From Amycolatopsis mongoliensis (GTDB taxonomy: Bacteria > Actinomycetota > Actinomycetes > Mycobacteriales > Pseudonocardiaceae): a DNA stretch of 64,000 nt. This document shows positions 50,442 through 59,313 of this stretch, one piece after another; the stretch's first letter is position 1; the number at the start of each line of letters is the position of its first letter. The notes beneath the pieces were generated by a model, which was not told the DNA's origin, did no database searches, and was given only the letters and a program-made list of their open reading frames with translations. The translations under genes and the position numbers were made by a program. The stretch covers positions 124,001 through 188,000 of the forward strand of contig NZ_CP127295.1 of the NCBI RefSeq assembly GCF_030285665.1, read 5' to 3'.

Positions 50442-51257
50442 TCAGGCCTGGCCGACCTCGAACCGCGCGAACTTGGTCACCGTCACGCCGGCCTCGTCGA
50501 GCAGGGCCTTGACGGTCTTCTTGTTGTCCTTGACCGACGGCTGCTCGAGCAGCACGTTGTCCTTGTAGTAGGCGTTGACCTTGCCCTCGATGATCTTCGT
50601 CAGGGCCTGCTCCGGCTTGCCCTCTTCACGAGCGGTCTTCTCCGCGATGGAGCGCTCGTTCTCGACGATCTCGGCGGGCACCTCGTCGCGGGTCAGGTAC
50701 TTCGCGCGCAGCGCGGCGACCTGCATGGCGGCCCCGCGGGCGGCCTCGGCGTCGTCACCGGTGAACTCGACGAGCACGCCGACGGCCGGCGGCAGGTCGG
50801 AACCGCGACGGTGCAGGTAGGTCGCGGTCTGGCCCTCGAAGGACACGACGCGGCGCAGCTCGAGCTTCTCGCCGATGCGGGCCGAGAGCTCCTGGACGAC
50901 CTCGTTGACGGTCTTGCCCTCCAGCTCGGCGCCCTTGAGGGCGTCCACGTCGCTGGTCTTGAGGGTCTTCGCGACCTCGACGATCTTCGCGGCGAGCGCC
51001 TGGAAGTCGGCGTTCTTCGCGACGAAGTCGGTCTCGGAGTCGAGCTCGATCAGGACGCCGCCATCGCCGGTGACCAGGCCCTCGGCGGTGGCGCGCTCGG
51101 CGCGCTTGCCGACGTCCTTGGCGCCCTTGATGCGGAGGAACTCGACGGCCTTCTCGAAGTCGCCGTCGTTCTCCTCCAGCGCCTTCTTGCAGTCCATCAT
51201 GCCGGCGCCGGTCATCTCGCGCAGGCGCTTCACGTCAGCGGCGGTGTAGTTCGCCAT
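50442..51257 (-). CDS. tsf: Translation elongation factor Ts
   Basis: A 271-residue guanine-nucleotide exchange factor for EF-Tu. It begins [20 protein letters not shown] with the signature [23 protein letters not shown] and the core motif [13 protein letters not shown]. The order rpsB-tsf-pyrH-frr is conserved across bacteria. Confidence 0.97.
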   Translation of the reverse strand: MANYTAADVKRLREMTGAGMMDCKKALEENDGDFEKAVEFLRIKGAKDVGKRAERATAEGLVTGDGGVLIELDSETDFVAKNADFQALAAKIVEVAKTLKTSDVDALKGAELEGKTVNEVVQELSARIGEKLELRRVVSFEGQTATYLHRRGSDLPPAVGVLVEFTGDDAEAARGAAMQVAALRAKYLTRDEVPAEIVENERSIAEKTAREEGKPEQALTKIIEGKVNAYYKDNVLLEQPSVKDNKKTVKALLDEAGVTVTKFARFEVGQA

Positions 51258-51306
51258 TCTGGTAAATCCGTCCTTTTCAGGTACGTGAAATCTCTGGGTT
51301 GCTACA

Positions 51307-51340
51307 CCCGTGCGGCCGGCCCCGGGGCCGGCCGCACGGG
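51307..51340. terminator. Perfect 34-base palindrome between rpsB and tsf
   Basis: CCCGTGCGGCCGGCCCC is followed at once by its exact reverse complement, giving a 17-bp stem without spacer bases. It starts 9 bases after the rpsB stop and would form a very stable hairpin in the rpsB-tsf mRNA, acting as a partial terminator, processing or stabilising element. Confidence 0.75.
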
Positions 51341-51349
51341 CAGTGGACA

Positions 51350-52222
51350 TCAGGAGGAGGCGGTGGCCTGCTCGGTGGCGGGCTCGACCGGGGCCTCGAC
51401 GGCCGCGGCCGCCTCGGTCGCGTCGGCGGCGGCGGTCTCGGAGCCGGCGAGCAGCTCCTTCTCCCACTCGGCCAGCGGCTCGTCGGTGGCGACACCCGGC
51501 TCCGGCTTGGAGTCGGCCGAAGCACCGTTGCGGCTGGAGCGCTGCATGAGACCGGCGGCCGCGGCCTCGGCGACGACCTTGGTCAGCAGCGCGGCCGACC
51601 GGATGGCGTCGTCGTTGCCCGGGATCGGGTAGTCGACCTCGTCCGGGTCGCAGTTGGTGTCCAGGATCGCGACGACCGGGATGTTCAGCTTCCGAGCCTC
51701 GCCGACGGCGATGTGCTCCTTCTTCGTGTCGACGATCCACACCGCGCTCGGCACCTTCGACATGTCGCGGATGCCGCCGAGGGTCTTCTCGAGCTTGTCC
51801 TTCTCGCGGGTCAGCGTCAGGATCTCGCGCTTGGTGAGGCCGGCGAAGCCGCCGGTCTGCTCCTGCGACTCGAGCTCCTTCAGGCGGAGGAGGCGCTTGT
51901 GCACGGTCTGGAAGTTGGTCAGCATGCCGCCGAGCCAGCGCTGGTTGACGTAGGGCATGCCCACGCGCGCGGCCTCGTTGGCGATCGCTTCCTGAGCCTG
52001 CTTCTTGGTGCCGACGAACATGATCGTGCCACCGTGCGCGACGGTTTCCTTGATGAACTCGAAGGCGCGGTCGATGTAGGTCAGCGTCTGCTGCAGGTCG
52101 ATGATGTAGATGCCGTTGCGCTCGGTGAAGATGTAGCGCTTCATCTTCGGGTTCCACCGACGCGTCTGGTGCCCGAAGTGCACGCCGCTGTCGAGCAGCT
52201 GCTTCATGGTGACGACGGCCAT
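51350..52222 (-). CDS. rpsB: 30S ribosomal protein S2
   Basis: A 290-residue S2 protein with [40 protein letters not shown] and [11 protein letters not shown]. The C-terminal 60 residues are an Ala/Glu-rich extension typical of actinobacteria. GAAGAGGTG lies upstream of the ATG at a longer than usual distance. Confidence 0.97.
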   Translation of the reverse strand: MAVVTMKQLLDSGVHFGHQTRRWNPKMKRYIFTERNGIYIIDLQQTLTYIDRAFEFIKETVAHGGTIMFVGTKKQAQEAIANEAARVGMPYVNQRWLGGMLTNFQTVHKRLLRLKELESQEQTGGFAGLTKREILTLTREKDKLEKTLGGIRDMSKVPSAVWIVDTKKEHIAVGEARKLNIPVVAILDTNCDPDEVDYPIPGNDDAIRSAALLTKVVAEAAAAGLMQRSSRNGASADSKPEPGVATDEPLAEWEKELLAGSETAAADATEAAAAVEAPVEPATEQATASS

Positions 52223-52508
52223 TGCCGGAATCACACCTCTTCTGTGTCGTGCGCGCTCGCGGTGGCGCGCTGCTCGGTTTTGTCGCTCGCGGCCGGGTGG
52301 CCGTTCGCCCTGGTGCCCGTGCCGGTGCCCGGACCCTGGAGCGAGGACTTCAGGGACCGCCGGACACCGTGCGACTCGCCCGGCTGGTGCTGCGAAGCCG
52401 GGGGAACGCGCACGTGCACGCGAAGTCAGCCCGCTCACGCGGACCGCGGAAAAGATTCTACCCCCTGCCACCAGCCCCTCCCCCACCGGCGGCCGCGGAC
52501 GGACGGAG

Positions 52509-52517
52509 TTGTCCACA
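52509..52517 (+). promoter_or_regulatory. DnaA box (actinomycete consensus)
   Basis: TTGTCCACA is the preferred DnaA-binding nonamer of Streptomyces-type origins. A second box begins 19 bases downstream. Confidence 0.5.
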
Positions 52518-52527
52518 TCGGGTTCGG

Positions 52528-52536
52528 TTATCCACA
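52528..52536 (+). promoter_or_regulatory. DnaA box (E. coli consensus)
   Basis: TTATCCACA is a perfect match to the strongest E. coli DnaA box, in the same orientation as the box at 52509. Confidence 0.5.
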
Positions 52537-52586
52537 GATTCCGCATCGGGTCCCCGCGGGGGTCTGCGGTGCCGCAGGCTGGGGAC

Positions 52587-53471
52587 GTGGAGTTGATCAG
52601 GGGTTTCCGGTGCTGGGCATCGGGTCGTGGCTGGGCGGTGATCGCCCTGGTCACGGTCGGTTTTGTGGTCGCGGGCGGCGCTGGGGTATCGGTGGCTGCG
52701 TGGTCGGCCGGACAGAGTACGGAGGCCGACGCCGGACCGGCCCGATCAGGGGTGGTGGCGTCACCTGGGCTGGGGATGCCTGCCACCTGGGCGGCCGACT
52801 CCGGCCCAGCATCGGTGCCGCTTCCGAGTGAGCCGGCCGGGCCCGAGGACGAGGCGCGGCCATGGTCGGCCGAACGAGCGAGTGCCGGATTCGCAGCGCC
52901 AGAGGCTTGGATCTCCGCCTACGCGGCAGAGCCCGCCGAATCGGCAGCGTTGTCCTGGTCGACCGCGCGCACGGTGGGTCCCTGGCCGGCCTCCGCCTCG
53001 TCGGCCGAGCTCCGGAACCCGGCGGGCGGGTCGCGAGCCGTGCCGCAGGCGCGGTTGGCCTGGCCGTTGTCACCCGTTCCGGTGGTCACCAAGTACTTCG
53101 ACGCCCCGGAAACGCCCTACGGCGCCGGGCACCGCGGCGTCGACCTGGCCGCCGTGCCCGGTCAGGACGTGCTCGCGGCCGATGCCGGGGTCGTCGTCTT
53201 CGCCGGCCTCGTGGCCGGGCGGCCCGTCATCTCCGTCGACCACGACGGCGGCCTGCGCACCACCTACGAGCCCGTCGAGCCGAAGGTGGCCGTCGGGGAC
53301 CAGGTCTACCGGGGGCAGGTGCTCGGGTCCGTCCTCGCCGGGCACCCCGGCTGCGCGATCGCCGCCTGCCTGCACTGGGGCGTGCGGCGGGGCGACGAGT
53401 ACGTCGATCCCCTCGCCCTGACCGGGGAGGTCGGCGAGTTCCGGCTCAAGCCGTGGGGAGGTGGTCCGTGA
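52587..53471 (+). CDS. M23-family (LytM-type) peptidoglycan peptidase
   Basis: A 294-residue exported protein with an N-terminal hydrophobic segment ([21 protein letters not shown]), a long low-complexity linker, and a C-terminal LytM domain. The zinc motif is HRGVDLAA (HxxxD); the second site reads CLHWGV where many LytM enzymes have HLHFEV. The first His of HxH is therefore Cys, which is common in the actinobacterial branch. It probably cleaves or senses peptidoglycan. Starts at GTG; the ribosome site is weak. It ends directly against the convergent whiG gene. Confidence 0.82.
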   Translation: MELIRGFRCWASGRGWAVIALVTVGFVVAGGAGVSVAAWSAGQSTEADAGPARSGVVASPGLGMPATWAADSGPASVPLPSEPAGPEDEARPWSAERASAGFAAPEAWISAYAAEPAESAALSWSTARTVGPWPASASSAELRNPAGGSRAVPQARLAWPLSPVPVVTKYFDAPETPYGAGHRGVDLAAVPGQDVLAADAGVVVFAGLVAGRPVISVDHDGGLRTTYEPVEPKVAVGDQVYRGQVLGSVLAGHPGCAIAACLHWGVRRGDEYVDPLALTGEVGEFRLKPWGGGP

Positions 53472-54455
53472 TCAGGAGCCGGTCTGCTCGACCAGCTTGG
53501 CGCGCAGCCGCATGACCGCCCGCGTGTGCAGCTGGCTGACCCGCGACTCGGTGACCCCGAGGACCTTGCCGATCTCGGCGAGGGTCAGGCTCTCGAAGTA
53601 GTAGAGGCTGACCACGATCTTGTCGCGCTCGGTCAGCTGCGCGATGGCCTGCGCGAGCTGGCGGCGGTTGTCCTGGTCGACGAGCACCGCGACCGGGTCG
53701 ACGGCGTCGTCGTCGGGCAGCGTGTCGACCAGCGAGCCGCTGTCCTTGCCCGCGGCCACCAGGTCCTCCAGCGCGACGACGCTGGTGAGCTGCAGCTGGC
53801 CGTAGAAGTCGCGCAGGTCGTCGAGGCCGATGCCGAGCTCGGCGGCGAGCTCCGCGTCCGTCGGGGTGCGGTTCAGGCGGGCGCCGAGGCGTTCCATCGC
53901 GCGCTCGGCCTCCTTGGCCTTGCTGCGGACGGCGCGCGGCACCCAGTCCTGCGAACGGAGGTCGTCGAGGATCGCGCCGCGGATGCGCTGCATCGCGTAC
54001 GTCTCGAAGCGCAGGCCGCGCTCGGGGTCGAACTTCTCGATCGCGTCGACGAGCCCGAAGATGCCGGACTGCACGAGGTCGCCCACGTCGACGTGGGTCG
54101 GCAGGCCGGTGCCGACCCGGCCCGCGACGTACTTGACCAGCGGGGCGTAGTGCAGCACGAGCCGATCGCGCGACGTCTGGTCGGGGCTGTCGGCGAACTG
54201 CCGCCACAGCGCCGCGATCCCGGCGTCGACGTCGTAGCCGGCCCGCGCTTCCGCGGGCACGGCGGCGTCACCGCGAGTGGTCACTCCGGTGGCGTCGGTC
54301 ACGTGCGGTCCTGCGGTCATTGCACAGTCGTTCTCGGCATGCGGCTCAGTGTCGTCTCCGTGCTCGTGCGGATGCGCGTGCGCCGCCGGGCCCGCTGGTG
54401 ACGACCCCGGCGAGACTCCCCGGGCCGCCTCAGGCCCTGGGGTGCGCTCGGTCAT
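53472..54455 (-). CDS. whiG: RNA polymerase sigma factor of the WhiG/FliA family
   Basis: A 327-residue sigma-70-family factor. Region 2 has [22 protein letters not shown] and [25 protein letters not shown], the FliA/WhiG signature; regions 3 and 4 follow ([38 protein letters not shown]). An extension of about 70 residues precedes the domain; an ATG at 54320 would remove most of it. No flagellar gene is nearby. In sporulating actinomycetes WhiG commits aerial hyphae to spore formation. The start lies 26 bases inside the xerC 3' end. Confidence 0.9.
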   Translation of the reverse strand: MTERTPGPEAARGVSPGSSPAGPAAHAHPHEHGDDTEPHAENDCAMTAGPHVTDATGVTTRGDAAVPAEARAGYDVDAGIAALWRQFADSPDQTSRDRLVLHYAPLVKYVAGRVGTGLPTHVDVGDLVQSGIFGLVDAIEKFDPERGLRFETYAMQRIRGAILDDLRSQDWVPRAVRSKAKEAERAMERLGARLNRTPTDAELAAELGIGLDDLRDFYGQLQLTSVVALEDLVAAGKDSGSLVDTLPDDDAVDPVAVLVDQDNRRQLAQAIAQLTERDKIVVSLYYFESLTLAEIGKVLGVTESRVSQLHTRAVMRLRAKLVEQTGS

Positions 54456-55413
54456 GGATCGCTTTCAACCGGTCGACGGTCACATGAGTGTAGAGCTGCG
54501 TCGTGGCAAGCGTAGCGTGACCAAGCAGTTCCTGAACGCTCCTGAGATCGGCACCGCCCTCCAGCAGATGCGTCGCCGCCGAATGTCGCAGGCCGTGGGG
54601 CCCCATGTCGGTGGCTCCGGGCACCGCCGTGACGGCGTCGTGCACCACGCGCCGCACCGCACGCGGGTCGAGGCGTTTCCCCCGCACTCCGAGGAAAAGC
54701 GCAGGCTCGACGCCGTCACCGGCGCTTTCCGCGGCGATCTTCGGCCGTCCCTCGGTGATCCAGTCGTCCAGCGCTTGCCCCGCCGGGACGCCGAACGGCA
54801 CCACGCGCTCCTTGCCGCCCTTGCCGAGCACCTTCACGACACGACGGGAGAAATCTGCCTCGCCGACGTCCAACCCGCACAACTCGGACACGCGGATGCC
54901 GGTTGCGTAGAGCAGTTCGACGATCGCGCGATCACGCAGTGCGACAGGATCGCGCTGGGCCGCGCCGGCCGCCGACGCCTGCATGACCTCCCCCGCCTGC
55001 CCGGCGCGCAGCACCCCGGGCAGGGTGCGGTGCGCCCGCGGGGCGGCGAGCCGCCCGCCCGGGTCGGTGGCGAGGACGCCGGTGCGGTGCGCCCAGGCGG
55101 TGAACGTCCGCGCCGAGGCGGCCCGCCTCGCGAGCGTCGTCCGGCTCGCCCCGCCGGCCTGCTGGGCGGCGAGCCACGCCCGCAGCCGGGCGAGGTCCAG
55201 CTCCGCGAGCTCGCCACCGCCGTCCACGACGAACGCCAGCAGCGACACCGCATCGCCGACGTACGCCCGGACGGTGTGCGCGGACAGGCCTCGTTCCAGC
55301 CCGAGGTGCCGTTCGTAGCCGGTGACGACGGCCTGGACCGGCTCGGGCAGCCCGGCCCGGAGCGCGCGCAGGTCCGGACGGCGGCCCTGGCCGGAGCGTG
55401 ATGGCGGCGGCAT
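54430..55413 (-). CDS. xerC: Tyrosine recombinase XerC
   Basis: A 327-residue recombinase. The N-terminal SAM-like DNA-binding domain has [19 protein letters not shown]. The catalytic domain has Arg in [13 protein letters not shown], Lys in [14 protein letters not shown], the box [28 protein letters not shown], and Tyr in TTQLYTHV. It resolves chromosome dimers at dif. The synteny dprA-xerC-whiG is typical of actinomycetes, which supports XerC over a phage integrase. Confidence 0.93.
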   Translation of the reverse strand: MPPPSRSGQGRRPDLRALRAGLPEPVQAVVTGYERHLGLERGLSAHTVRAYVGDAVSLLAFVVDGGGELAELDLARLRAWLAAQQAGGASRTTLARRAASARTFTAWAHRTGVLATDPGGRLAAPRAHRTLPGVLRAGQAGEVMQASAAGAAQRDPVALRDRAIVELLYATGIRVSELCGLDVGEADFSRRVVKVLGKGGKERVVPFGVPAGQALDDWITEGRPKIAAESAGDGVEPALFLGVRGKRLDPRAVRRVVHDAVTAVPGATDMGPHGLRHSAATHLLEGGADLRSVQELLGHATLATTQLYTHVTVDRLKAIHDRAHPRA

Positions 55414-55516
55414 GGATGTCACGCTGCGCGAACAACCGCCATCGGTCAAGGATCGCCACGCGGGCCCACCGGACCGGCCGAACACTTTCGACGATTTCGC
55501 CCGGAATTCGTGGCGT

Positions 55517-56836
55517 TCACGCGCTTTCCCTCCGTCGTCGCCACCCCGCTTCCCCGCGGACCGCGAATCCGTCGATCTCCAGCGCCGGCAGCAGGGCCCG
55601 CACTTTCCGCAGCGGGAGCCCGGATTCGGTCGCGATTTCGGCGTCGGACCGGTCGGCGCGCACGGCCAGCGCCTCGTACGCCCGCAACGCCTCGGGGCCC
55701 AGCCGGTCGGTGGGACGTTTCGGCCGGGCGGCCGGGTCCTCGGCGATGCCGAAGCGGCCCACGGTCTCGAGGACCTCGTCGACGGTCGAGACGAGCGTCG
55801 CCCGGGCGTCGCGGATCAGCTCGTGGCAGCCGACGGACATCCCGGACGAGACGGGCCCCGGCACCGCCATCACCACCTTGCCGAGCGCGCCGGCGGTGCT
55901 CGCGGTGTTGCGCGCGCCGCTGCGGCGTCCGGCCTCGACGACCAGGGTGCCCTCGGTGAGCGCGGCGATGAGCCGGTTGCGGACGAGGAAGCGGTGCCGG
56001 GCCGGCGGGGTGCCGGGCGGGTACTCGCTGACGACCGCGCCGCCGTTGCGGACGATCCGGTTCAGCAGCCCGACGTGGCCCGCCGGGTAGCCCGCGTCGA
56101 CGGCGCAGCCGAGCACCGCGACGGTGACCCCTTCCGCGGCGAGTGCCCCACGGTGGGCGGCACCATCGATGCCGTAGGCCGCACCCGAGAACACCGGGAC
56201 GCCCCGGGTGGCCAGCCCGTACGACAGCTCGGCGGCGTGGTGCTCGCCGTACTCGGTGGCTGCCCGCGCTCCGACCACGGCGACGGCCCGATCGGCAGCG
56301 GTACCGAGCGCGACGTCGCCGGCGACCCACAACGCCACCGGAGGCGCGGCTTCGGACACCCCGCGCCGGGCCGCGAGTTCAAGGGCGAGCAGGGGCCAGG
56401 CGGGCCACTCGTCGTCCTCCGGCACGACCAGCCGGGCACCGGCCGCGGCGGCCCGCGCGAAGTCCTGGCCGACGAGGTCGTACTCACGACGCGCTTCGGT
56501 CGCCTTGAGCACCTCCGGCGGACAGTCGCCTCGGCGGACCCGGGCGGCTGCGTCGATGGGGCCGTGTTGGGCCACGAACGCGACCAGCGCCGCGGCTGGG
56601 GGCTCCGCTACCCGCAGGAGGTAGGCGCGGGCTCGGCGCAACTCGTCGAGGCTCATGCGGCTACCTGCAGCGGCAGGCGCCGAACGAGGGCTGTCGCGAC
56701 TCACGTCGCCACCTGCAGCGGCAGGCGCCGGGCGGGAGTTGTCGGGGCTCACGGCGCCGCCTGCCGCGTGGCACTCGCCGGGAGTCACGCCGTCGCCCAC
56801 GGGCAAGCGTGCCTCGTGCTGCTCGCCGGAACTCAT
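55517..56836 (-). CDS. dprA: DNA-processing protein DprA
   Basis: A 439-residue protein of the DprA/Smf family, which loads RecA on incoming single-stranded DNA. The Rossmann-like core has [48 protein letters not shown] and [20 protein letters not shown]-terminal winged-helix-like segment follows ([24 protein letters not shown]). The ATG overlaps the yifB stop (ATGA), which supports a 60-residue N-terminal extension containing tandem [17 protein letters not shown] repeats; an internal ATG at 56656 starts the normal domain. Confidence 0.93.
   Translation of the reverse strand: MSSGEQHEARLPVGDGVTPGECHAAGGAVSPDNSRPAPAAAGGDVSRDSPRSAPAAAGSRMSLDELRRARAYLLRVAEPPAAALVAFVAQHGPIDAAARVRRGDCPPEVLKATEARREYDLVGQDFARAAAAGARLVVPEDDEWPAWPLLALELAARRGVSEAAPPVALWVAGDVALGTAADRAVAVVGARAATEYGEHHAAELSYGLATRGVPVFSGAAYGIDGAAHRGALAAEGVTVAVLGCAVDAGYPAGHVGLLNRIVRNGGAVVSEYPPGTPPARHRFLVRNRLIAALTEGTLVVEAGRRSGARNTASTAGALGKVVMAVPGPVSSGMSVGCHELIRDARATLVSTVDEVLETVGRFGIAEDPAARPKRPTDRLGPEALRAYEALAVRADRSDAEIATESGLPLRKVRALLPALEIDGFAVRGEAGWRRRRESA
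56663..56758. repeat. Two-copy 48-base tandem repeat inside the dprA 5' end
   Basis: Each unit begins ACCTGCAGCGGCAGGCGCCG (56663 and 56711) and encodes 16 residues ending APAAAG. A decayed third unit follows at 56759-56795. The length keeps frame, so copy number can change without breaking dprA. Confidence 0.7.
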
Positions 56837-58344
56837 GCCGCCACCCGCTCACGGAAGGCCAGCGCCGAGCCGACCTGGTCGGTGCCGGGGCGTCCCTCGC
56901 CGTCCAGGTCGGCCAGGGTCCAGGCGATGCGCAGGCAGCGGTCCGCGCCCCGGCCGCTCAGGGCTCCGCGGTCCATCGCCCGGTCCAGCAACTGCGTCGC
57001 GGCCGGCGAGAGCGTGAACTCGCGCCGCAAGGCCGGGCCCGGGACCTCCGAGTTCGATCGCCAGCCGTGGGCCTGCCAACGGTGGGCCGCCCGGTCGCGG
57101 GCCTGCAGGACCCGGGCGCGGACCGTTTCCGAGGACTCCGCCGTTCCCGTGTCGTGAGCGTTGATCGCGCTCAGGGGCCGTAAGCGGACTCGGAGGTCGA
57201 CGCGGTCCAGCAGCGGGCCCGACAGCCGGCCGAGGTAGCGGCGGCGGGCTGTCGGCGAGCACACGCAGTCGGCGTCCTTCGGGGGTGCGCACGCGCACGG
57301 GTTGGTGGCCAGGATCAGCTGGAACCGCGCCGGGTACGTGATCGAGCCCTTGACCCGGGCGATGCGGACCTCGCCCTCCTCGAGGACCGTGCGCAGCGAC
57401 TCCAGGCGCTGGCCGCCGAACTCGCAGACCTCGTCCAGGAACAGGACGCCGCGGTGGGCTCGGCTGATCGCGCCCGGTGCGGCCAGGCCACTGCCGCCGC
57501 CGATCAAGGCCGCCACCGTGATCGAGTGGTGCGGGGCCACGAACGGCGGCACCGTGACCAGGGGCGACGACTTCGACAGCGAGCCGTCGACCGAGTGCAC
57601 CGCCGTCACCTCCAGAGATTCCTCGTGGGACAGGCGCGGCAAGAGTCCGGGCAGACGACGGGCGAGCATCGTCTTGCCGACGCCCGGTGGCCCGGTGAGC
57701 AGGAGGTGGTGCCCGCCCGCCGCCGCGACCTCCAGCGCCCAGCGCGCCTCCGGCTGGCCGACGACGTCGGCGAGGTCCGGCACCGCCGGTGGTGTCGGCG
57801 GCGCCGGGGGTTCCGGAGGCACCAGGCCGGCCTCGTTCTTCAGCCACGCCACCAGGTCGCGCAGGTGGGCCGCGCCCGCGACGTCGATACCGTCCACCAA
57901 CCCCGCTTCGACCAGCGAGTCCGCCGGGACGACGGCTCGTTCGCAGCCGGCCGCGCGGGCCGCCAGGAGGCCCGGGAGGATCCCGCGGACCGGGCGGACG
58001 CGGCCGTCGAGAGCGAGCTCGCCCAGCAGCACCGTGCCGAGCAGCCGCGTCGCCGGGACCGAACCCGTCGCCGCGAGCACCGCGGCCGCGATGCCGAGGT
58101 CGTACGCCGAGCCGACCTTCGGGAGGTTCGCCGGGGACAGGCCGAGCGTCACCTTGCCGTCCGGCCAGGGTTGGCCGGAGTTGCGGACGGCCGAGCGCAC
58201 GCGGTCCTTGGCCTCGCGCAGCCCGGCGTCGGGCAGACCGACCAGGGTGACGCGGCTCAGCCCGCCGCCGAGGTCGGCCTCGATCTCGATGACCCGGCCG
58301 TCGATGCCCAGCAAGGCGACACTCCAGGCTTTGGCGATGGGCAT
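56833..58344 (-). CDS. yifB: YifB/ComM-family Mg-chelatase-like AAA+ ATPase
   Basis: A 503-residue protein. The N-terminal ChlI-like domain has GLPDAGLREAKDRVRSAVRNSG and VTLGLSPANLPKVGSAYDLGIA. The AAA+ core has Walker A TGPPGVGKTMLARRLPGLLP, Walker B GVLFLDEV and NPCACAPPKDADCVCSPTARRRY. A C-terminal Mg_chelatase_C domain completes it. ComM helps branch migration during integration of DNA taken up in natural transformation. It is coupled to dprA by a 4-base overlap and to the YraN gene at its start. Confidence 0.93.
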   Translation of the reverse strand: MPIAKAWSVALLGIDGRVIEIEADLGGGLSRVTLVGLPDAGLREAKDRVRSAVRNSGQPWPDGKVTLGLSPANLPKVGSAYDLGIAAAVLAATGSVPATRLLGTVLLGELALDGRVRPVRGILPGLLAARAAGCERAVVPADSLVEAGLVDGIDVAGAAHLRDLVAWLKNEAGLVPPEPPAPPTPPAVPDLADVVGQPEARWALEVAAAGGHHLLLTGPPGVGKTMLARRLPGLLPRLSHEESLEVTAVHSVDGSLSKSSPLVTVPPFVAPHHSITVAALIGGGSGLAAPGAISRAHRGVLFLDEVCEFGGQRLESLRTVLEEGEVRIARVKGSITYPARFQLILATNPCACAPPKDADCVCSPTARRRYLGRLSGPLLDRVDLRVRLRPLSAINAHDTGTAESSETVRARVLQARDRAAHRWQAHGWRSNSEVPGPALRREFTLSPAATQLLDRAMDRGALSGRGADRCLRIAWTLADLDGEGRPGTDQVGSALAFRERVAA

Positions 58345-58721
58345 CAGAACGCCGCCTCGATGTGCTGGACGCGGGGGCGCGTGCCGGGCTCGGCGAGGAT
58401 CGTCACGACGTCGTAGCGGACCGGGCACCAGCCGATCCGGAACTCGCGCAGCCAGCGTTGGGCGGCGCGGCGCACGCGCCCGGCCTTCTCCTCGGTGACG
58501 GTCTCCGACGGCAGGCCGAACTCGGTGCCGGTGCGGGTCTTCACCTCGCAGAAGACGACGCGGGTGCGGTCGGTGAGGATGAGGTCGATCTCGCCTTCGC
58601 GGCAGCGCCAGTTGCGGCCGAGCAGGACGAGGCCGCGGTCCTGCAGGTGCCGGGCGGCGAGGTCTTCGCCCCACGCGCCCAGGTCGCGGCGGTGTCTTGC
58701 GAGCTGGTCGGTGCCCGTCAT
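58344..58721 (-). CDS. YraN (UPF0102)-family nuclease-like protein
   Basis: A 125-residue protein with the restriction-endonuclease-like pattern GAWGEDLAARHLQDRGLVLL, EGEIDLILTDRTRVVFCEVKTR (the D...ExK core) and FGLPSETVTEEKAGRVRRAA. Members are small, predicted Holliday-junction-resolvase-related proteins of unknown role. It shares one base with the start of yifB. It probably heads the YraN-yifB-dprA-xerC-whiG unit, downstream of a terminator. Confidence 0.93.
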   Translation of the reverse strand: MTGTDQLARHRRDLGAWGEDLAARHLQDRGLVLLGRNWRCREGEIDLILTDRTRVVFCEVKTRTGTEFGLPSETVTEEKAGRVRRAAQRWLREFRIGWCPVRYDVVTILAEPGTRPRVQHIEAAF

Positions 58722-58837
58722 CGTGTTCGCCCCCTCGTCGGTGCGCCGGTCACCGGGGCGGTCCCGGCGATCACGGTGCGTGTGCGTTCGACGATGCCAG
58801 GGGGCGAGGCGGCGAAACCAGACCGGGATCGCCGGAC

Positions 58838-58846
58838 TGTGGACAA
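58838..58846 (-). promoter_or_regulatory. DnaA box (reverse orientation)
   Basis: TGTGGACAA is the reverse complement of TTGTCCACA, the actinomycete DnaA-box consensus. Paired with an identical box 18 bases away. Confidence 0.5.
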
Positions 58847-58855
58847 CCGGGGGTA

Positions 58856-58864
58856 TGTGGACAA
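58856..58864 (-). promoter_or_regulatory. DnaA box (reverse orientation), second of pair
   Basis: Identical nonamer TGTGGACAA; both copies are followed by CCGG. The pair lies 117-143 bases upstream of the YraN gene. Confidence 0.5.
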
Positions 58865-58941
58865 CCGGTCCACGGAAAGCGCCGGAAAGCGCGGAACTGT
58901 CGGCCCGCTGTGCTAGGGCGCGAAAAGATCACGCAAACGAA

Positions 58942-58976
58942 CCGCGCCGGCCCGTCACGAGGACGAGCCGGCGCGG
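58942..58976 (-). terminator. Hairpin terminator after the DUF2469 gene
   Basis: CCGCGCCGGC and GCCGGCGCGG form a perfect 10-bp stem with a 15-base loop, starting 13 bases after the DUF2469 stop codon. It probably ends the lepB-rnhB-DUF2469 transcript. Confidence 0.75.
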
Positions 58977-58989
58977 TGAAAGAACCGGT

Positions 58990-59313
58990 TCAGCCCGAGA
59001 ACGGGCCGTCTTCGGGCAGCCGGAGGTCCGGCTTGTCGAGCTCCTCGACGTTGACGTCCTTGAACGTGATGACCCGGACGTGCTTGACGAAGCGGGCCGG
59101 GCGGTACATGTCCCAGACCCACGCGTCGGACATGCGGACCTCGAAGTACACCTCGCCGCCGCCGTCGCGGACCTGGACGTCGACCGCGTTCGCCAGGTAG
59201 AACCGCCGCTCGGTCTCCACCACGTACGAGAACTGGCCGACTATGTCGCGGTACTCGCGGTACAGCGAGAGCTCCATCTCGGTCTCGTACTTCTCGAGAT
59301 CCTCTGCGCTCAT
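58990..59313 (-). CDS. DUF2469-family protein
   Basis: A 107-residue acidic protein, MSAEDLEKYETEMELSLYRE onward with AWVWDMYRPARFVKHVRVIT. It is highly conserved in actinobacteria between rnhB and the YraN gene, and its function is unknown. Its start overlaps the rnhB stop codon by 4 bases (ATGA). Confidence 0.93.
   Translation of the reverse strand: MSAEDLEKYETEMELSLYREYRDIVGQFSYVVETERRFYLANAVDVQVRDGGGEVYFEVRMSDAWVWDMYRPARFVKHVRVITFKDVNVEELDKPDLRLPEDGPFSG

Larger units (their letters stand above)
52223..52586. other. Divergent intergenic between rpsB and the M23 peptidase, with two DnaA boxes
   Basis: No gene is supported in these 364 bases. They must contain the rpsB promoter and leader. 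Two DnaA-box sequences lie near the peptidase gene. Confidence 0.6.

Noticed and set aside
52587..53471. Catalytically dead M23 peptidase because HxH reads CLHW
   Set aside because: This substitution is common in the actinobacterial branch, so inactivity cannot be concluded from it.
54430..55413. Phage or integrative-element integrase
   Set aside because: The recombinase lies in the conserved dprA-xerC-whiG order with no att-like repeat or tRNA, so XerC is preferred.
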